64,000 nt of DNA from CAYPTB01 sp964413535 (GTDB taxonomy: Bacteria > Planctomycetota > UBA1135 > GCA-002686595), in NCBI GenBank assembly GCA_964413535.1, contig CAYPTB010000032.1, forward strand, positions 1 through 64,000. The letters run 5' to 3'. Positions within the stretch are counted from its first letter, which is position 1, and each line of letters starts with the position of its first letter. The notes under the pieces were generated by a model. The model worked only from the letters and a program-made list of their open reading frames with translations, searched no databases and had not been told where the DNA came from. This document shows, piece by piece, positions 50,793 through 58,887 of the stretch. Made by a program: the position numbers and the translations under genes.

Positions 50793-50977
50793 GCGGCGAG
50801 GGCGAACGCCCGCCGCGCCCGCCGCCGGGGGGGCTGTGTCCGCGCTGCGCCCACGTCCACGTCGTCGTCTCGGACCGCGGGAGCACCTTCTACCGCTGCC
50901 GGCTCTCCGCCGCGGACCCGCGCTTCCCGCGCTTCCCGCCCCAACCGGTCTTGGCCTGTGCGGGGTTCCGGGGTTAG
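50789..50977 (+). CDS. Small zinc-ribbon-like protein
   Basis: A 62-residue protein with CPRC (about residues 17-20) and a downstream Cys pair (RCRLSAAD and LACAGF), giving four cysteines that can bind zinc. The core GSTFYRC and RFPRFPPQPVLACAGF resemble a widespread small family of unknown function. GTG 50789 overlaps the rlmD stop, so it is translated from the same message. It is too short to have a recognised fold otherwise. Confidence 0.7.
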   Translation: MSGEGERPPRPPPGGLCPRCAHVHVVVSDRGSTFYRCRLSAADPRFPRFPPQPVLACAGFRG

Positions 50978-51014
50978 CTTCGAAGTCGCCCGCCCTCGTC
51001 CCCGCCCTCGTCCC

Positions 51015-51581
51015 ATGGAGCTCCTCGCTCAGCCCGGCACCCTGCTGGCCGCCTGGCCCGACCTGCGCGACCCGAACTTCCGCCACGCGGTGCTCCTCAT
51101 GTGCCAGCACTCCGACGCGGGCGCCTTCGGCCTGGTCGTCAACCGCGCGACGAGCATGACCGTGAAGGACCTCCTGCCCGATCATCCGCTGCTCAAGCAG
51201 AGCGCCTTCCGGGTCCATCTCGGGGGGCCCGTGAGCCACGAGACGCTGCAGTTCGTGCACGCGTTGCCCGATGACATCCCCGGCGGCTTCCCGCTGTCCG
51301 AAGAGCTGTGGCTCGGCGGCGATCTCGATGCCCTCGGTCGCGTGCTGCTCTCCGGCTCGCCGAAGGAGCACAGTCGCGTGCGGGTCGTGGTCGGCTACTC
51401 CGGATGGGGACCGGGCCAGCTCGACATGGAGCTCGCGATCGGCTCCTGGGTCCCCGCGCCGCCGCGGCTCGACGCCGTCTTCGGGGCCGACCAGGAAGCG
51501 ACGTGGCGCCGCGTCGTGCGCTCGATCGGTCCCGGCGGCCTCGGGCTCGAGAGCCAGCCACCCGACGTGAGCTGGAATTGA
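51015..51581 (+). CDS. YqgE/AlgH family protein
   Basis: A 188-residue YqgE/AlgH (UPF0301) protein. LAQPGTLLAAWPDLRDPNFRHAVLLMCQH, GAFGLVVNRATSM, VHLGGPVSHETLQFVH and VVVGYSGWGPGQLDMELAIGSW are the family blocks, and the length is typical. The family is linked to alginate and envelope regulation in Pseudomonas, but the biochemical function is unknown. ATG 51015 begins the domain. Confidence 0.93.
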   Translation: MELLAQPGTLLAAWPDLRDPNFRHAVLLMCQHSDAGAFGLVVNRATSMTVKDLLPDHPLLKQSAFRVHLGGPVSHETLQFVHALPDDIPGGFPLSEELWLGGDLDALGRVLLSGSPKEHSRVRVVVGYSGWGPGQLDMELAIGSWVPAPPRLDAVFGADQEATWRRVVRSIGPGGLGLESQPPDVSWN

Positions 51582-51732
51582 GCTCGAGCTCCTCCAAGTC
51601 GTTCGCGAGCCGCGAGCCGCAGAGGATCCGCGCGGCGAATGGAGCTTCGAAGCTACCGTACGGGTGCGCGCTCTCGAGTCCGCGCGCAGCGCGTCGGGTC
51701 GCAGAGCAAGCTGCACGATCGGAATCGACGGG

Positions 51733-54597
51733 ATGACGCCCAAGAAGAGCCGCTTCTTCACCTGCCTCGGGTGCGTCATCGCCGGGCCGCTCGGATGCCT
51801 GGCCTTCCTCGGCGGGGGGACGCTGGTCGGGATATACCTCCTGCCCGAGGTCGCGGAAGACCTGATCGAGCGCGAGCTCTCGAACGGCTTCCGAGAGGCC
51901 TTCCAGGGCGACCTGGACGTCGGCTCGCTCGACCTGTCCTGGACGGCGGTGCAGAAGGTCGACGATCTCGTGCTGCGCGACCCCGAGGGTCGGCTCGTCG
52001 TCCGGGCGGAGGTCCGCGCGCCGTCGCTCCTCGACTTCTTCGACGAGAGCGAGCTCGGGGAGATCGCGGTCGAGCTCGACGTGCACTTGGTCGTCGACGG
52101 GCAGGGTCGGACGAATCTCTCGCGCGCGTTCGAGCTCCGTCCGGGGAACGACGCGGACTTCGGCGTCCACGAGGACTGGGAGGGATTGACGCGCGAACTG
52201 TTCGGCCGCAAGGGCTCGATCCGGGTGTCCCTGCGCGAGTTCGAGCTCGTCACGTCGGCCGACGCAGCGAACCTCGCGCCGCTGCGTTTCTCCGACGTCG
52301 AAGCCTCCCTGGTCTTCGGCACGGGCGAGCCGCTCGACCTGAGCGTCGTGGGATCGACCGGCGAGGGGACGCTTGCGCTCGAAGCGGCACTCGCGCGCGA
52401 GGCCTTCGAACCGACGGGCGGCGGCGATCCGGGCCTCACGGGGCGCTTCCGCGCGAGCCGCGTTCCCACGGAGCTCGTCCTGGCGTTCCACGACTCGCCC
52501 GAGCGCCTGCGCGAGCTCTTCGGCGCGCGCATGGACCTGCTCGTCGAGCTCGATCCGTTCGCTCCGGGCGGTGCGCCCCTGCGCGCGAAGCTCCTCTCGG
52601 ACCAGGTCGAGCTCGAGCTCGAGGGCACGCTCACGGCGGCGGGGCTCGCCGGCTTCGGCGCCGCCACGGCGAACCTCGAGCTCGAAGCGAAGGTGCGCGG
52701 TCTCCCGCCGTCCGTCGTCGCCCTGTGCTCGAACGGGCTCGTGCGGATCGAATGGATCGGCGCACCCGCGCCGATCCACGTCGCGGGGATCGGGCTCGCG
52801 TGGCGCCGCGGCGGTGCTCTCGAGCTCGCGGGCGAGCGCTTCACGCTCGACCTGCCGCCCCTCGCGCTGCATGGCATCGGCCCGGGCGAGCCGCTCGCTC
52901 TGCGCGGCGCACATCTCGTCGGCACGCGCGCCGCGAGCGCGGCTTGGACGCTGCGCTGCGAGACCCACTTCGGCGAACTCGAGCCCTCCGAGTCGCTGGT
53001 GGTCGTCCTGGAGGGCGTCGAGCCCCTGCGCGTCCTCGCCCGCGATCCGGGCGTCCCCTTCGCGTTCTCCGTGAACGGCCGCGTGCCGCTCGTCGAGCTC
53101 GACCGACTCCTCGGGCTCGACGGAGCGCTCGCGAACGACGCGGGGCCGAGCGCAGAGTTGCACCTCGAGCTCGGCCTCGAACCCGCGCGGCCGCTCGAGC
53201 TCTCGCTCTTGACCGAGCGCGCGCGACTGGACCTCGAGGGCGCGCTCGCGAGCTCGCCCTTCGTCCCGGGCGCGCTCTGGGGCGCGCTCGACTTCGAGGC
53301 CCGCTCGCACGGCATCCCCGCCGCGATCCTCGCGCCGATCCTCCCCGACGGCGTGACGCTCGACTGGAGCGGCGCGAGCGAGCCCGTGCGGATCACCTAT
53401 CGCGGTTGGCGCGCGCGCGCCGGCGACCCCGATCCCGCGAGCAGCGCGCTTTCCGTCCCGCCGAATCCCGTCGACCTGGGCGGCGACCTGCGCGGCGACC
53501 TGGGCGGCGAGTTGCGAGGTGGGAGCGTCGAGATCCACGCCTCGCACCTCGCGCTCGGCGACCGCCGTCTCACCGCGCACGGGCTCGCCTTGGAGCTCGT
53601 CGACGTCGCCTGCTCGGCGCGCGGCGACGATCGCGCGCTGGAAGTCCTTCTCACCGCGCGCTTCGCCGAGGGCGGCGGCTCGCTCGAGGCGGAGGGGACC
53701 CTGTACGGGCTCGCGGGTCCGTTCGGTCGCGCCGGATTCGAGCGCGCCGAGCTACGCGCGCACGCGGGAACGGCCCCGACCGCGCTCCTCGACGCGAAGC
53801 TCACGGCGGGGGGCGTGCTCTCCACCGTGTTCGGCCCCGCGCTGGAGCTCGACCTCGGCGGCGACCGCCTGACGCAGGACGGCGGCCGCTTCCACCTGCG
53901 CGCGTCCTCGCCGCGCGCGCACGGCCAGCTCGGAGCCTTCCACACGCGCGGCGCTGCGCTCTCGGACGCGAAGCTGCAGCTCGACTTCGAGCTCGACGAG
54001 TCCACGTTCGCGCGCGTCGTCTCTCCGCTCGTTCCGCTGCTCGCGAGCGCGCGGTTCGAGCACCCGGGCGGTCGCATCGCGCTCGCGCTCGACGACGGCG
54101 TGCTCCCGATCGACGGCGACCCGCGGCGTCTCGCCGGCCTCTGCCGCATCGACTTCGCGGGCGCGCACGTCGCGCTCGCCCCCGAGTTCCAGTCCTTCCT
54201 CGTCCTGGCCGCGGACGGCGAGGTCGCTTCACCCCTCTCCGCGCCGGTCGTGCTGCGCATCCTTGGCGGCCGTGCGAGCGTCGAGGAGCTGTGGCTCGCG
54301 CTGCCGGGCGGCCAGAGCTTCGCCGTCCTGGGCGACTACGAGCTCGACGGCTCGGCCATCGACGTGCACACCGAGCTCCCGCTCGCGGTCCTCGGACCGA
54401 ACGTCAGTCCGATCCTGCACGGGATGAGCGGACTCCTGCGGCCGGAGATGAGCGTTCCGGTCGTCGTGCGCGGTCGCGTCGGAGAGCTCTCGATGTCGGT
54501 GCGCCCGCAGTGGATCCGCACCGTCGGCGACGTCCTCGGCGAGCTCGTCCCCGACGTCCTGAAGGACGGCCTGAAGAAGCTGGCGGAAGACCGCTGA
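51733..54597 (+). CDS. AsmA-like membrane-tethered beta-rich protein
   Basis: A 954-residue protein with one N-terminal membrane helix (LGCVIAGPLGCLAFLGGGTLVGIYLLP) and a long periplasmic region of short beta repeats without Cys, resembling AsmA/DUF3971 bridge-like proteins that handle phospholipids between membranes. The C-terminal conserved-looking blocks are GEVASPLSAPVVLRILGGRASV, FAVLGDYELDGSAIDVHTELPL and SMSVRPQWIRTVGDVLGELVPD. Lipid transport is inference from architecture. A short Gly/Asp/Leu-rich repeat (GGDLRGDLGGELRGG) lies at about residues 577-591. ATG 51733. Confidence 0.7.
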   Translation: MTPKKSRFFTCLGCVIAGPLGCLAFLGGGTLVGIYLLPEVAEDLIERELSNGFREAFQGDLDVGSLDLSWTAVQKVDDLVLRDPEGRLVVRAEVRAPSLLDFFDESELGEIAVELDVHLVVDGQGRTNLSRAFELRPGNDADFGVHEDWEGLTRELFGRKGSIRVSLREFELVTSADAANLAPLRFSDVEASLVFGTGEPLDLSVVGSTGEGTLALEAALAREAFEPTGGGDPGLTGRFRASRVPTELVLAFHDSPERLRELFGARMDLLVELDPFAPGGAPLRAKLLSDQVELELEGTLTAAGLAGFGAATANLELEAKVRGLPPSVVALCSNGLVRIEWIGAPAPIHVAGIGLAWRRGGALELAGERFTLDLPPLALHGIGPGEPLALRGAHLVGTRAASAAWTLRCETHFGELEPSESLVVVLEGVEPLRVLARDPGVPFAFSVNGRVPLVELDRLLGLDGALANDAGPSAELHLELGLEPARPLELSLLTERARLDLEGALASSPFVPGALWGALDFEARSHGIPAAILAPILPDGVTLDWSGASEPVRITYRGWRARAGDPDPASSALSVPPNPVDLGGDLRGDLGGELRGGSVEIHASHLALGDRRLTAHGLALELVDVACSARGDDRALEVLLTARFAEGGGSLEAEGTLYGLAGPFGRAGFERAELRAHAGTAPTALLDAKLTAGGVLSTVFGPALELDLGGDRLTQDGGRFHLRASSPRAHGQLGAFHTRGAALSDAKLQLDFELDESTFARVVSPLVPLLASARFEHPGGRIALALDDGVLPIDGDPRRLAGLCRIDFAGAHVALAPEFQSFLVLAADGEVASPLSAPVVLRILGGRASVEELWLALPGGQSFAVLGDYELDGSAIDVHTELPLAVLGPNVSPILHGMSGLLRPEMSVPVVVRGRVGELSMSVRPQWIRTVGDVLGELVPDVLKDGLKKLAEDR

Positions 54598-54696
54598 ACG
54601 TCGAACGCGTCGCCGCCTTCGTTCAGGAGCGATTCCGTTGCCGTGAGCTCTCCTGCAGCTCGGGGAACTTGGCGCGACCTGCTTGACGTCGTCGGG

Positions 54697-54942
54697 AAAG
54701 TCCGAGAACTCCTGCACCTGGCGCACCTCGATCACTTCGTCCTCGGAAGCGTGGCAACGCGCTGCCCAAGCGATGGCTTTCTCCCTCGACTTCACTCGGA
54801 TCATCCAGTAGCCGCCGAGCACTTCCTTCGCCTCCGCGAAGGGCCCCTCGGTCACCTTGGGCTTGCCGCCGGAGAAGGAGACGCGCGCGCCCATCGAGGG
54901 CGGATGGAGACCGTCCAGCGCGAGCAGGACGCCGGCCTGCTG
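54697..54942 (-). pseudogene. Truncated YCII/DGPF-domain gene
   Basis: The minus-strand frame reads QAGVLLALDGLHPPSMGARV, then SFSGGKPKVTEGPFAEAKEV, then KSREKAIAWAARC and EVIEVRQVQEF, the body of a YCII (DGPF) protein. The first ~30 residues are missing: the frame opens only at 54972, just after a stop. The usual stop after the EIRQ block is also absent, so the frame runs into the AsmA-like gene. The rest of the 54598-55125 gap has no gene I can support. Confidence 0.6.
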
Positions 54943-55125
54943 CGACTCCGAAGAAGTCGGTACTCCAAGCGATCACCGCACTCGGCGCTCCGAACGCTTC
55001 GTCCCCGTTCCCGAGACGCACCTCGAGACCATGGGGCAAGGTGGGCTTGATGACGACGATGGCGCACGATCCGCGCGAGACCGGCAAGGAGCCCAGCGGA
55101 TTCAATCAGCCAGACCGGCTCCTGA

Positions 55126-55818
55126 CTAGAGACAAAGTTCCTCGACAAGGTTCCCCAAATCGTCCAGCCAAGAGTCCAGCAGCGGCCGAGACTTTCCGGT
55201 GGGTGGCGTGAGGAGGGCGTCGACCGGAGGCAACAGCGCGGATACCCCATGCCGTGCCGCCCACTGCCCAGCTTCCCAGCGCGTACCCTCGCTCCGATGC
55301 GCAAAGTAGTTTCGGAAGGCGCGAAGCGCGTTCAGAACGTCCTGATACTTTCCGATTGCGGCCTTGGCTGACGCGAGTGGGTCAGGTGGCATTCCATGCG
55401 GTCCACCTGGGACTACGCGCAGGATCACCTTCTGCTTCGAGTAGATGAGCAGAAGCGTCGCGGGGATATGCCACTTGGGCTCATCCTTGCTGTGCCAACG
55501 TCCACCCGTCACAGCAGGAGTTGGCGTCCTCCCACAGGCGACGATCGCGGCACCTATTGCGTCGAACTCAGAGAGGCCGGGTGTACCGACGCGAATCGTC
55601 CAGCCCGACGTCGTTCTGCTCTCGATCATGCAGGATAGGTAGTGTGCGCGACAGAAGTTAGACCACAGCGTTTGGAGATTGATGGCGATGAACGAAGCAA
55701 GGCGGATTCTCTCACTCTGATCTATCGATCGACGAAGAACGACCACGAGACGACGAAATCGGGTAATTCTCTGCTCTGCCGTTCGCCGCAACTGGTAAAG
55801 CCGTGTGGCCCGACGCAT
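55126..55818 (-). CDS. HEPN-like protein, third gene of a putative defence cassette
   Basis: A 230-residue, helix-rich protein of no family I can name with certainty. A clear HEPN RNase signature, R-N-Y-F-A-H at 169-174 (RNxxxH form of Rx4-6H), sits in the helix LNALRAFRNYFAHRS, with an earlier long helix (ASFIAINLQTLWSNFCRAHYL, 41-61) that could be HEPN helix 1. It starts 5 bases after the DUF262 gene stop, in the same operon. HEPN proteins with this motif are metal-independent RNases used in abortive infection and toxin-antitoxin systems; here that is inference. GC content is low, like the rest of the cassette. Confidence 0.65.
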   Translation of the reverse strand: MRRATRLYQLRRTAEQRITRFRRLVVVLRRSIDQSERIRLASFIAINLQTLWSNFCRAHYLSCMIESRTTSGWTIRVGTPGLSEFDAIGAAIVACGRTPTPAVTGGRWHSKDEPKWHIPATLLLIYSKQKVILRVVPGGPHGMPPDPLASAKAAIGKYQDVLNALRAFRNYFAHRSEGTRWEAGQWAARHGVSALLPPVDALLTPPTGKSRPLLDSWLDDLGNLVEELCL

Positions 55819-55823
55819 GGGAG

Positions 55824-56858
55824 TTAGGCAGGCCGGAGCGCGTCGAAGAGCGCGCGGAACCGCTTTGTACGGTTAGTCTGAGTGTTCGTACCTGCCGAAG
55901 CAGCCTTTACGAAATCGACGTGCTTCTTGGACGGGGAGGCTGACTCGATAGCCTCTGCCAATTCAGCCAATCTCCTCACGGAAGCATCCACGTCGAGAAT
56001 CGCTCCCTCCGATTGCTTCAAGGGAGTGAGAGTCTCGACGGGGTCCAGGAAGTGCATGATCGCCAGAGCGAGGGAATACAGGTTCGCAGACTTCATCAAC
56101 GGACCGTTGTGCAAGTCCTTCATTCTAAAGAGCGCATCGAATAGAGCATCCATCCGCTCCTGATACTCTCTCTCCTGAGGGAAGACTTCATCGTTGACCG
56201 CATACATTTTGTCAAGCAGCGCTTGGGAGTGTGTCTCGATGCCCGCGAAGAGGGCTCGCAGAATCGCGGTGAAGAGTTCGGCGTCGCGCATCCTGCTTAG
56301 CAGGCGCTCCGTGAATACACCCAGTGTCTTGAGATGCTGCGAGTAGTTTCGAGTGAGGTCCACGATGAACCATTTGAAGGTGCCCTGATACTTCGCGTGA
56401 CGATCCTCCTGGCGATTCACGGGAGCTGTGTATGAGTTTATTCTCCGGAACATGTCGCGGATGGCCTCTTCACTAGCTCCGACGATGAGGTCCACGGTCA
56501 GCGCGTATTCAAGGAACTGCTGCTGTTGCTCGGGCTCGAGTTGAGAGTACGTCTTCCCTGCAAAGTCGCTCCGCCCGGTAATTCGGAGTTTATCACTCCA
56601 GAAGTCATGGATCGCCCGACTACGCTGTTGGCCATCCACGATCTCTTTGATCGTTCGTTTCTTTTCCCGATCCGTGATCTGGCGAAGGCTAATCTTCGGC
56701 ATTGGATAACCCGAGAGGAGGGTGTCGATCAGAAACGAGCGGGCGGCGGGAGGCCAGACCGTTTCCGATCTTTGGTAATCACGGTTCACGACGATTGTGC
56801 CGGATTCCATCTGATCGCAGTACTCTGCCACTGTAAATGTTGTTACAGTTGCTTGCAT
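55824..56858 (-). CDS. DUF262 (ParB/GmrS-like NTPase) protein
   Basis: A 344-residue DUF262 protein. DYQR at 27-30 (VVNRDYQRSETVW) and DGQQR at 75-79 (EIVDGQQRSRAI) are the nucleotide-binding motifs of this ParB-related domain, followed by FRRINSYTAPVNRQEDRHA. A C-terminal DUF1524/HNH nuclease half, present in GmrSD enzymes, is absent; the C-terminus is helical and ends in a Lys/Arg-rich tail. DUF262 proteins act in type IV restriction (GmrSD) and in phosphorothioate-sensing SspE. It starts 9 bases after the methyltransferase stop and ends 5 bases before the HEPN gene. GC is low (28 of 60 at 56161-56220). Confidence 0.9.
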   Translation of the reverse strand: MQATVTTFTVAEYCDQMESGTIVVNRDYQRSETVWPPAARSFLIDTLLSGYPMPKISLRQITDREKKRTIKEIVDGQQRSRAIHDFWSDKLRITGRSDFAGKTYSQLEPEQQQQFLEYALTVDLIVGASEEAIRDMFRRINSYTAPVNRQEDRHAKYQGTFKWFIVDLTRNYSQHLKTLGVFTERLLSRMRDAELFTAILRALFAGIETHSQALLDKMYAVNDEVFPQEREYQERMDALFDALFRMKDLHNGPLMKSANLYSLALAIMHFLDPVETLTPLKQSEGAILDVDASVRRLAELAEAIESASPSKKHVDFVKAASAGTNTQTNRTKRFRALFDALRPA

Positions 56859-56867
56859 CGCGGCCCT

Positions 56868-58187
56868 CTACTTTTCTGCCCGGAACCAAAGGACCGATTC
56901 CGTGCTTTCGCGCACTGTCCGGTGAGAACGCGCGCGCACGTTGATATTTGCTATCAGGCGTTGGACTGGAAAGTCTTGTCGAGTGATAGATGACCACCCA
57001 AACGACTCTGTCATCTCGGAGACGATCAAGGCAAGGTTGTTGTGAATCTCCTTGTAGAACGAATCCTGAACCACGAGTATGCACTGCCCACCCGCGCGAA
57101 GGACACGATGAATCTCTCCGAGCGACCGGAACAGTCGGTCGAAGTATTGCACGTGGGTTTTCGTGTAATACGTCGCAGAAGCCTTCGAGGGGTGTCTTCG
57201 TACTTTGTTGAGAAACGTCCTGCACGTCAGTCCCCAGGCGGGATCGGGTGTCGGCGGCTTCGGTGCTACGGTGGGCGTGCCAATCATCTCCCGTCGCAAG
57301 TCCTTCAATCCGTTGCTGGGCGAGTATCCGAGCAATGCAAGTTCCGCGCGAGTTGCCATCGCGTAGTCGAGGCGGGTGCAGTACGGGGGTGAGGACACCA
57401 CCACATCTACGGTGCCCGCCTTCAGCGGGATCGCCGTCGAAGGAGAAACCTCCAGTGTGCGGTGTTTTGGAAGTGGGGGCTCTTCGTCAATCAACGACGC
57501 TAGGCGTTCAACCTCTCGCAAGGTCGATGCGCGCACGTCCGCAAGTACCGGGCGGATCCGAGAACGTACGGACGCTGGTACGCGCAGCCATCCAGGGTTT
57601 GTTGTCCGAAAGCGGCACAGTGCCGCTCGGATTGCCCGGAAGAACGCGACCAACAGGAAACACTGTTGAGGCTCTAGTTGCGCAGGAATCAGCCTCGCCG
57701 AGGTCGAGGGCAAGGCCGTCACAATCCGCGCAAGAAGCTCACGGAGCATTGCCACTGCAGTCGGCGTAAACCACGCTAGAAGAGGGTCGTCATCAGGCAC
57801 ATCGGCAACGGGACTTCCCGACCCTTCGAAGACGCTGCGCGCGAACTCGATGGCTTCCTTGGCGGAGCGCGGCTGATACTCTTGACTTCTGGCTACCACC
57901 ACCATCACGGGGTTGATATCGAAACCGGCGTAAGGCACACCTAACTTCCGAGCGGCCGAGGTAGTCGTGCCGGTACCGTTCCAGGGATCGACTGCGAGCG
58001 ACTCTCCGGGCTTGCACGTTGCCGAGAGAACGCCCGAAGCGAAGTCGAGGGAGAACCCCGCGTAAAAGTCGTAAAGGCAGCGCTCGCGAGACGCTGGGTT
58101 GGTCACCCGCTTGGGGTTCGGAAGGAGCGTAGGTCTCGACTTGGTTGGAACATTCGGTTCGACAGGGGTAGTTCGACGGCGTTGCAC
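56868..58187 (-). CDS. SAM-dependent nucleic-acid (probably DNA) methyltransferase
   Basis: A 439-residue methyltransferase heading a three-gene operon. SAM motif I is DPWNGTGTTTSAA (67-79, DPFxGxGTT type), motif II Asp90, and catalytic motif IV SSPPYCTRLDY (265-275). About 190 residues between motifs I and IV could hold a target-recognition region. SPPY suggests cytosine-N4 or adenine-N6 methylation, although related RNA methylases share these motifs. GTG 58187 is the only reasonable start, with GAGGA just before it. A near-palindrome gacaatgactgtc at 58201-58213, 13 bases upstream, could be an operator. Low GC sets it apart from CyaY upstream. Confidence 0.85.
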   Translation of the reverse strand: MQRRRTTPVEPNVPTKSRPTLLPNPKRVTNPASRERCLYDFYAGFSLDFASGVLSATCKPGESLAVDPWNGTGTTTSAARKLGVPYAGFDINPVMVVVARSQEYQPRSAKEAIEFARSVFEGSGSPVADVPDDDPLLAWFTPTAVAMLRELLARIVTALPSTSARLIPAQLEPQQCFLLVAFFRAIRAALCRFRTTNPGWLRVPASVRSRIRPVLADVRASTLREVERLASLIDEEPPLPKHRTLEVSPSTAIPLKAGTVDVVVSSPPYCTRLDYAMATRAELALLGYSPSNGLKDLRREMIGTPTVAPKPPTPDPAWGLTCRTFLNKVRRHPSKASATYYTKTHVQYFDRLFRSLGEIHRVLRAGGQCILVVQDSFYKEIHNNLALIVSEMTESFGWSSITRQDFPVQRLIANINVRARSHRTVRESTESVLWFRAEK

Positions 58188-58345
58188 TCCTCGAGTCTAG
58201 GACAATGACTGTCGCCGCTTCCAGCAACGACCCGCTTCAAGCCCGCGCCGAAGCCTTCGTAGGTGATGGGCAGGAGGTCAGGATCAAGACCTTGTTGCTC
58301 AGCCGTGGCAAGAGATCGCCGAGACCGCGGACCCTCGCGCGCCGA

Positions 58346-58666
58346 TCAGAGCTCGACGGTGCGCCCGAGCTTCTCGGAGACCTGCAGGGCGACGTTCTGG
58401 TAGAGATCGTGGCCGTCGCGGTCGTCGACCCACGCCTCGCTCGCCGCGTCGAAGTCGTAGTGCCAGGCGCGGGCGCCCGCCGCGAACCACATCTGGTCCG
58501 CCGCGGCCTGGCGGTTCAGGACGAAGCGCTGCCCGTCCCCGAACTCGAGTGTGACGACGCCGTCGGCGGTCGCGAAGTCGACCTCGTCGGGATCGAAGTC
58601 CTCGAGCCACGCGGCGACGCGTTCGAGGCACAGGTCGGCGCGGCGCAGGAAGTCTTGCTCGTCCAC
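58346..58666 (-). CDS. cyaY: Frataxin-like iron donor protein CyaY
   Basis: A 106-residue frataxin homologue. The acidic helix DEQDFLRRADLCLERVAAWLEDFDPDEVDF and the sheet blocks VVTLEFGDGQRFVLNRQAA, DQMWFAAGARAWHYDF and LYQNVALQVSEKLGR match CyaY, which supplies iron for Fe-S assembly and modulates IscS. Start GTG 58666 excludes a noisy leader. The gene sits outside the isc operon, which is not in the window. Confidence 0.85.
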   Translation of the reverse strand: MDEQDFLRRADLCLERVAAWLEDFDPDEVDFATADGVVTLEFGDGQRFVLNRQAAADQMWFAAGARAWHYDFDAASEAWVDDRDGHDLYQNVALQVSEKLGRTVEL

Positions 58667-58887
58667 GTGTGCGGGGGCGCGGGGTCGCGCGCTGTGAGCA
58701 CGGTAGCAGGCTCGAGGCGCCTCCCACACCGCCGCGCGTGTGCAGCATCCGAAGAAGTGTCCCGAGCTCCCGAGACCGGCCTCCTGCGCCCCGCGATCGA
58801 CCCGCACGGGCACGCGACCGCGGGCCTCGGTCGTTGAACGGGGGCGGGCGATCGGGTACGCCAGTCCGGGCGGCACGGCCGTCCTGC

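Noticed and set aside
49023..53396. Very long open frame (about 1457 codons) on the minus strand
   Set aside because: Runs antisense to GNAT, RlmD, YqgE and AsmA-like genes; Ser/Arg/Pro-rich, without motifs.
58205..58837. Plus-strand frame covering the promoter gap and the antisense of cyaY
   Set aside because: The opposite strand encodes CyaY; the plus frame has no recognisable domain.
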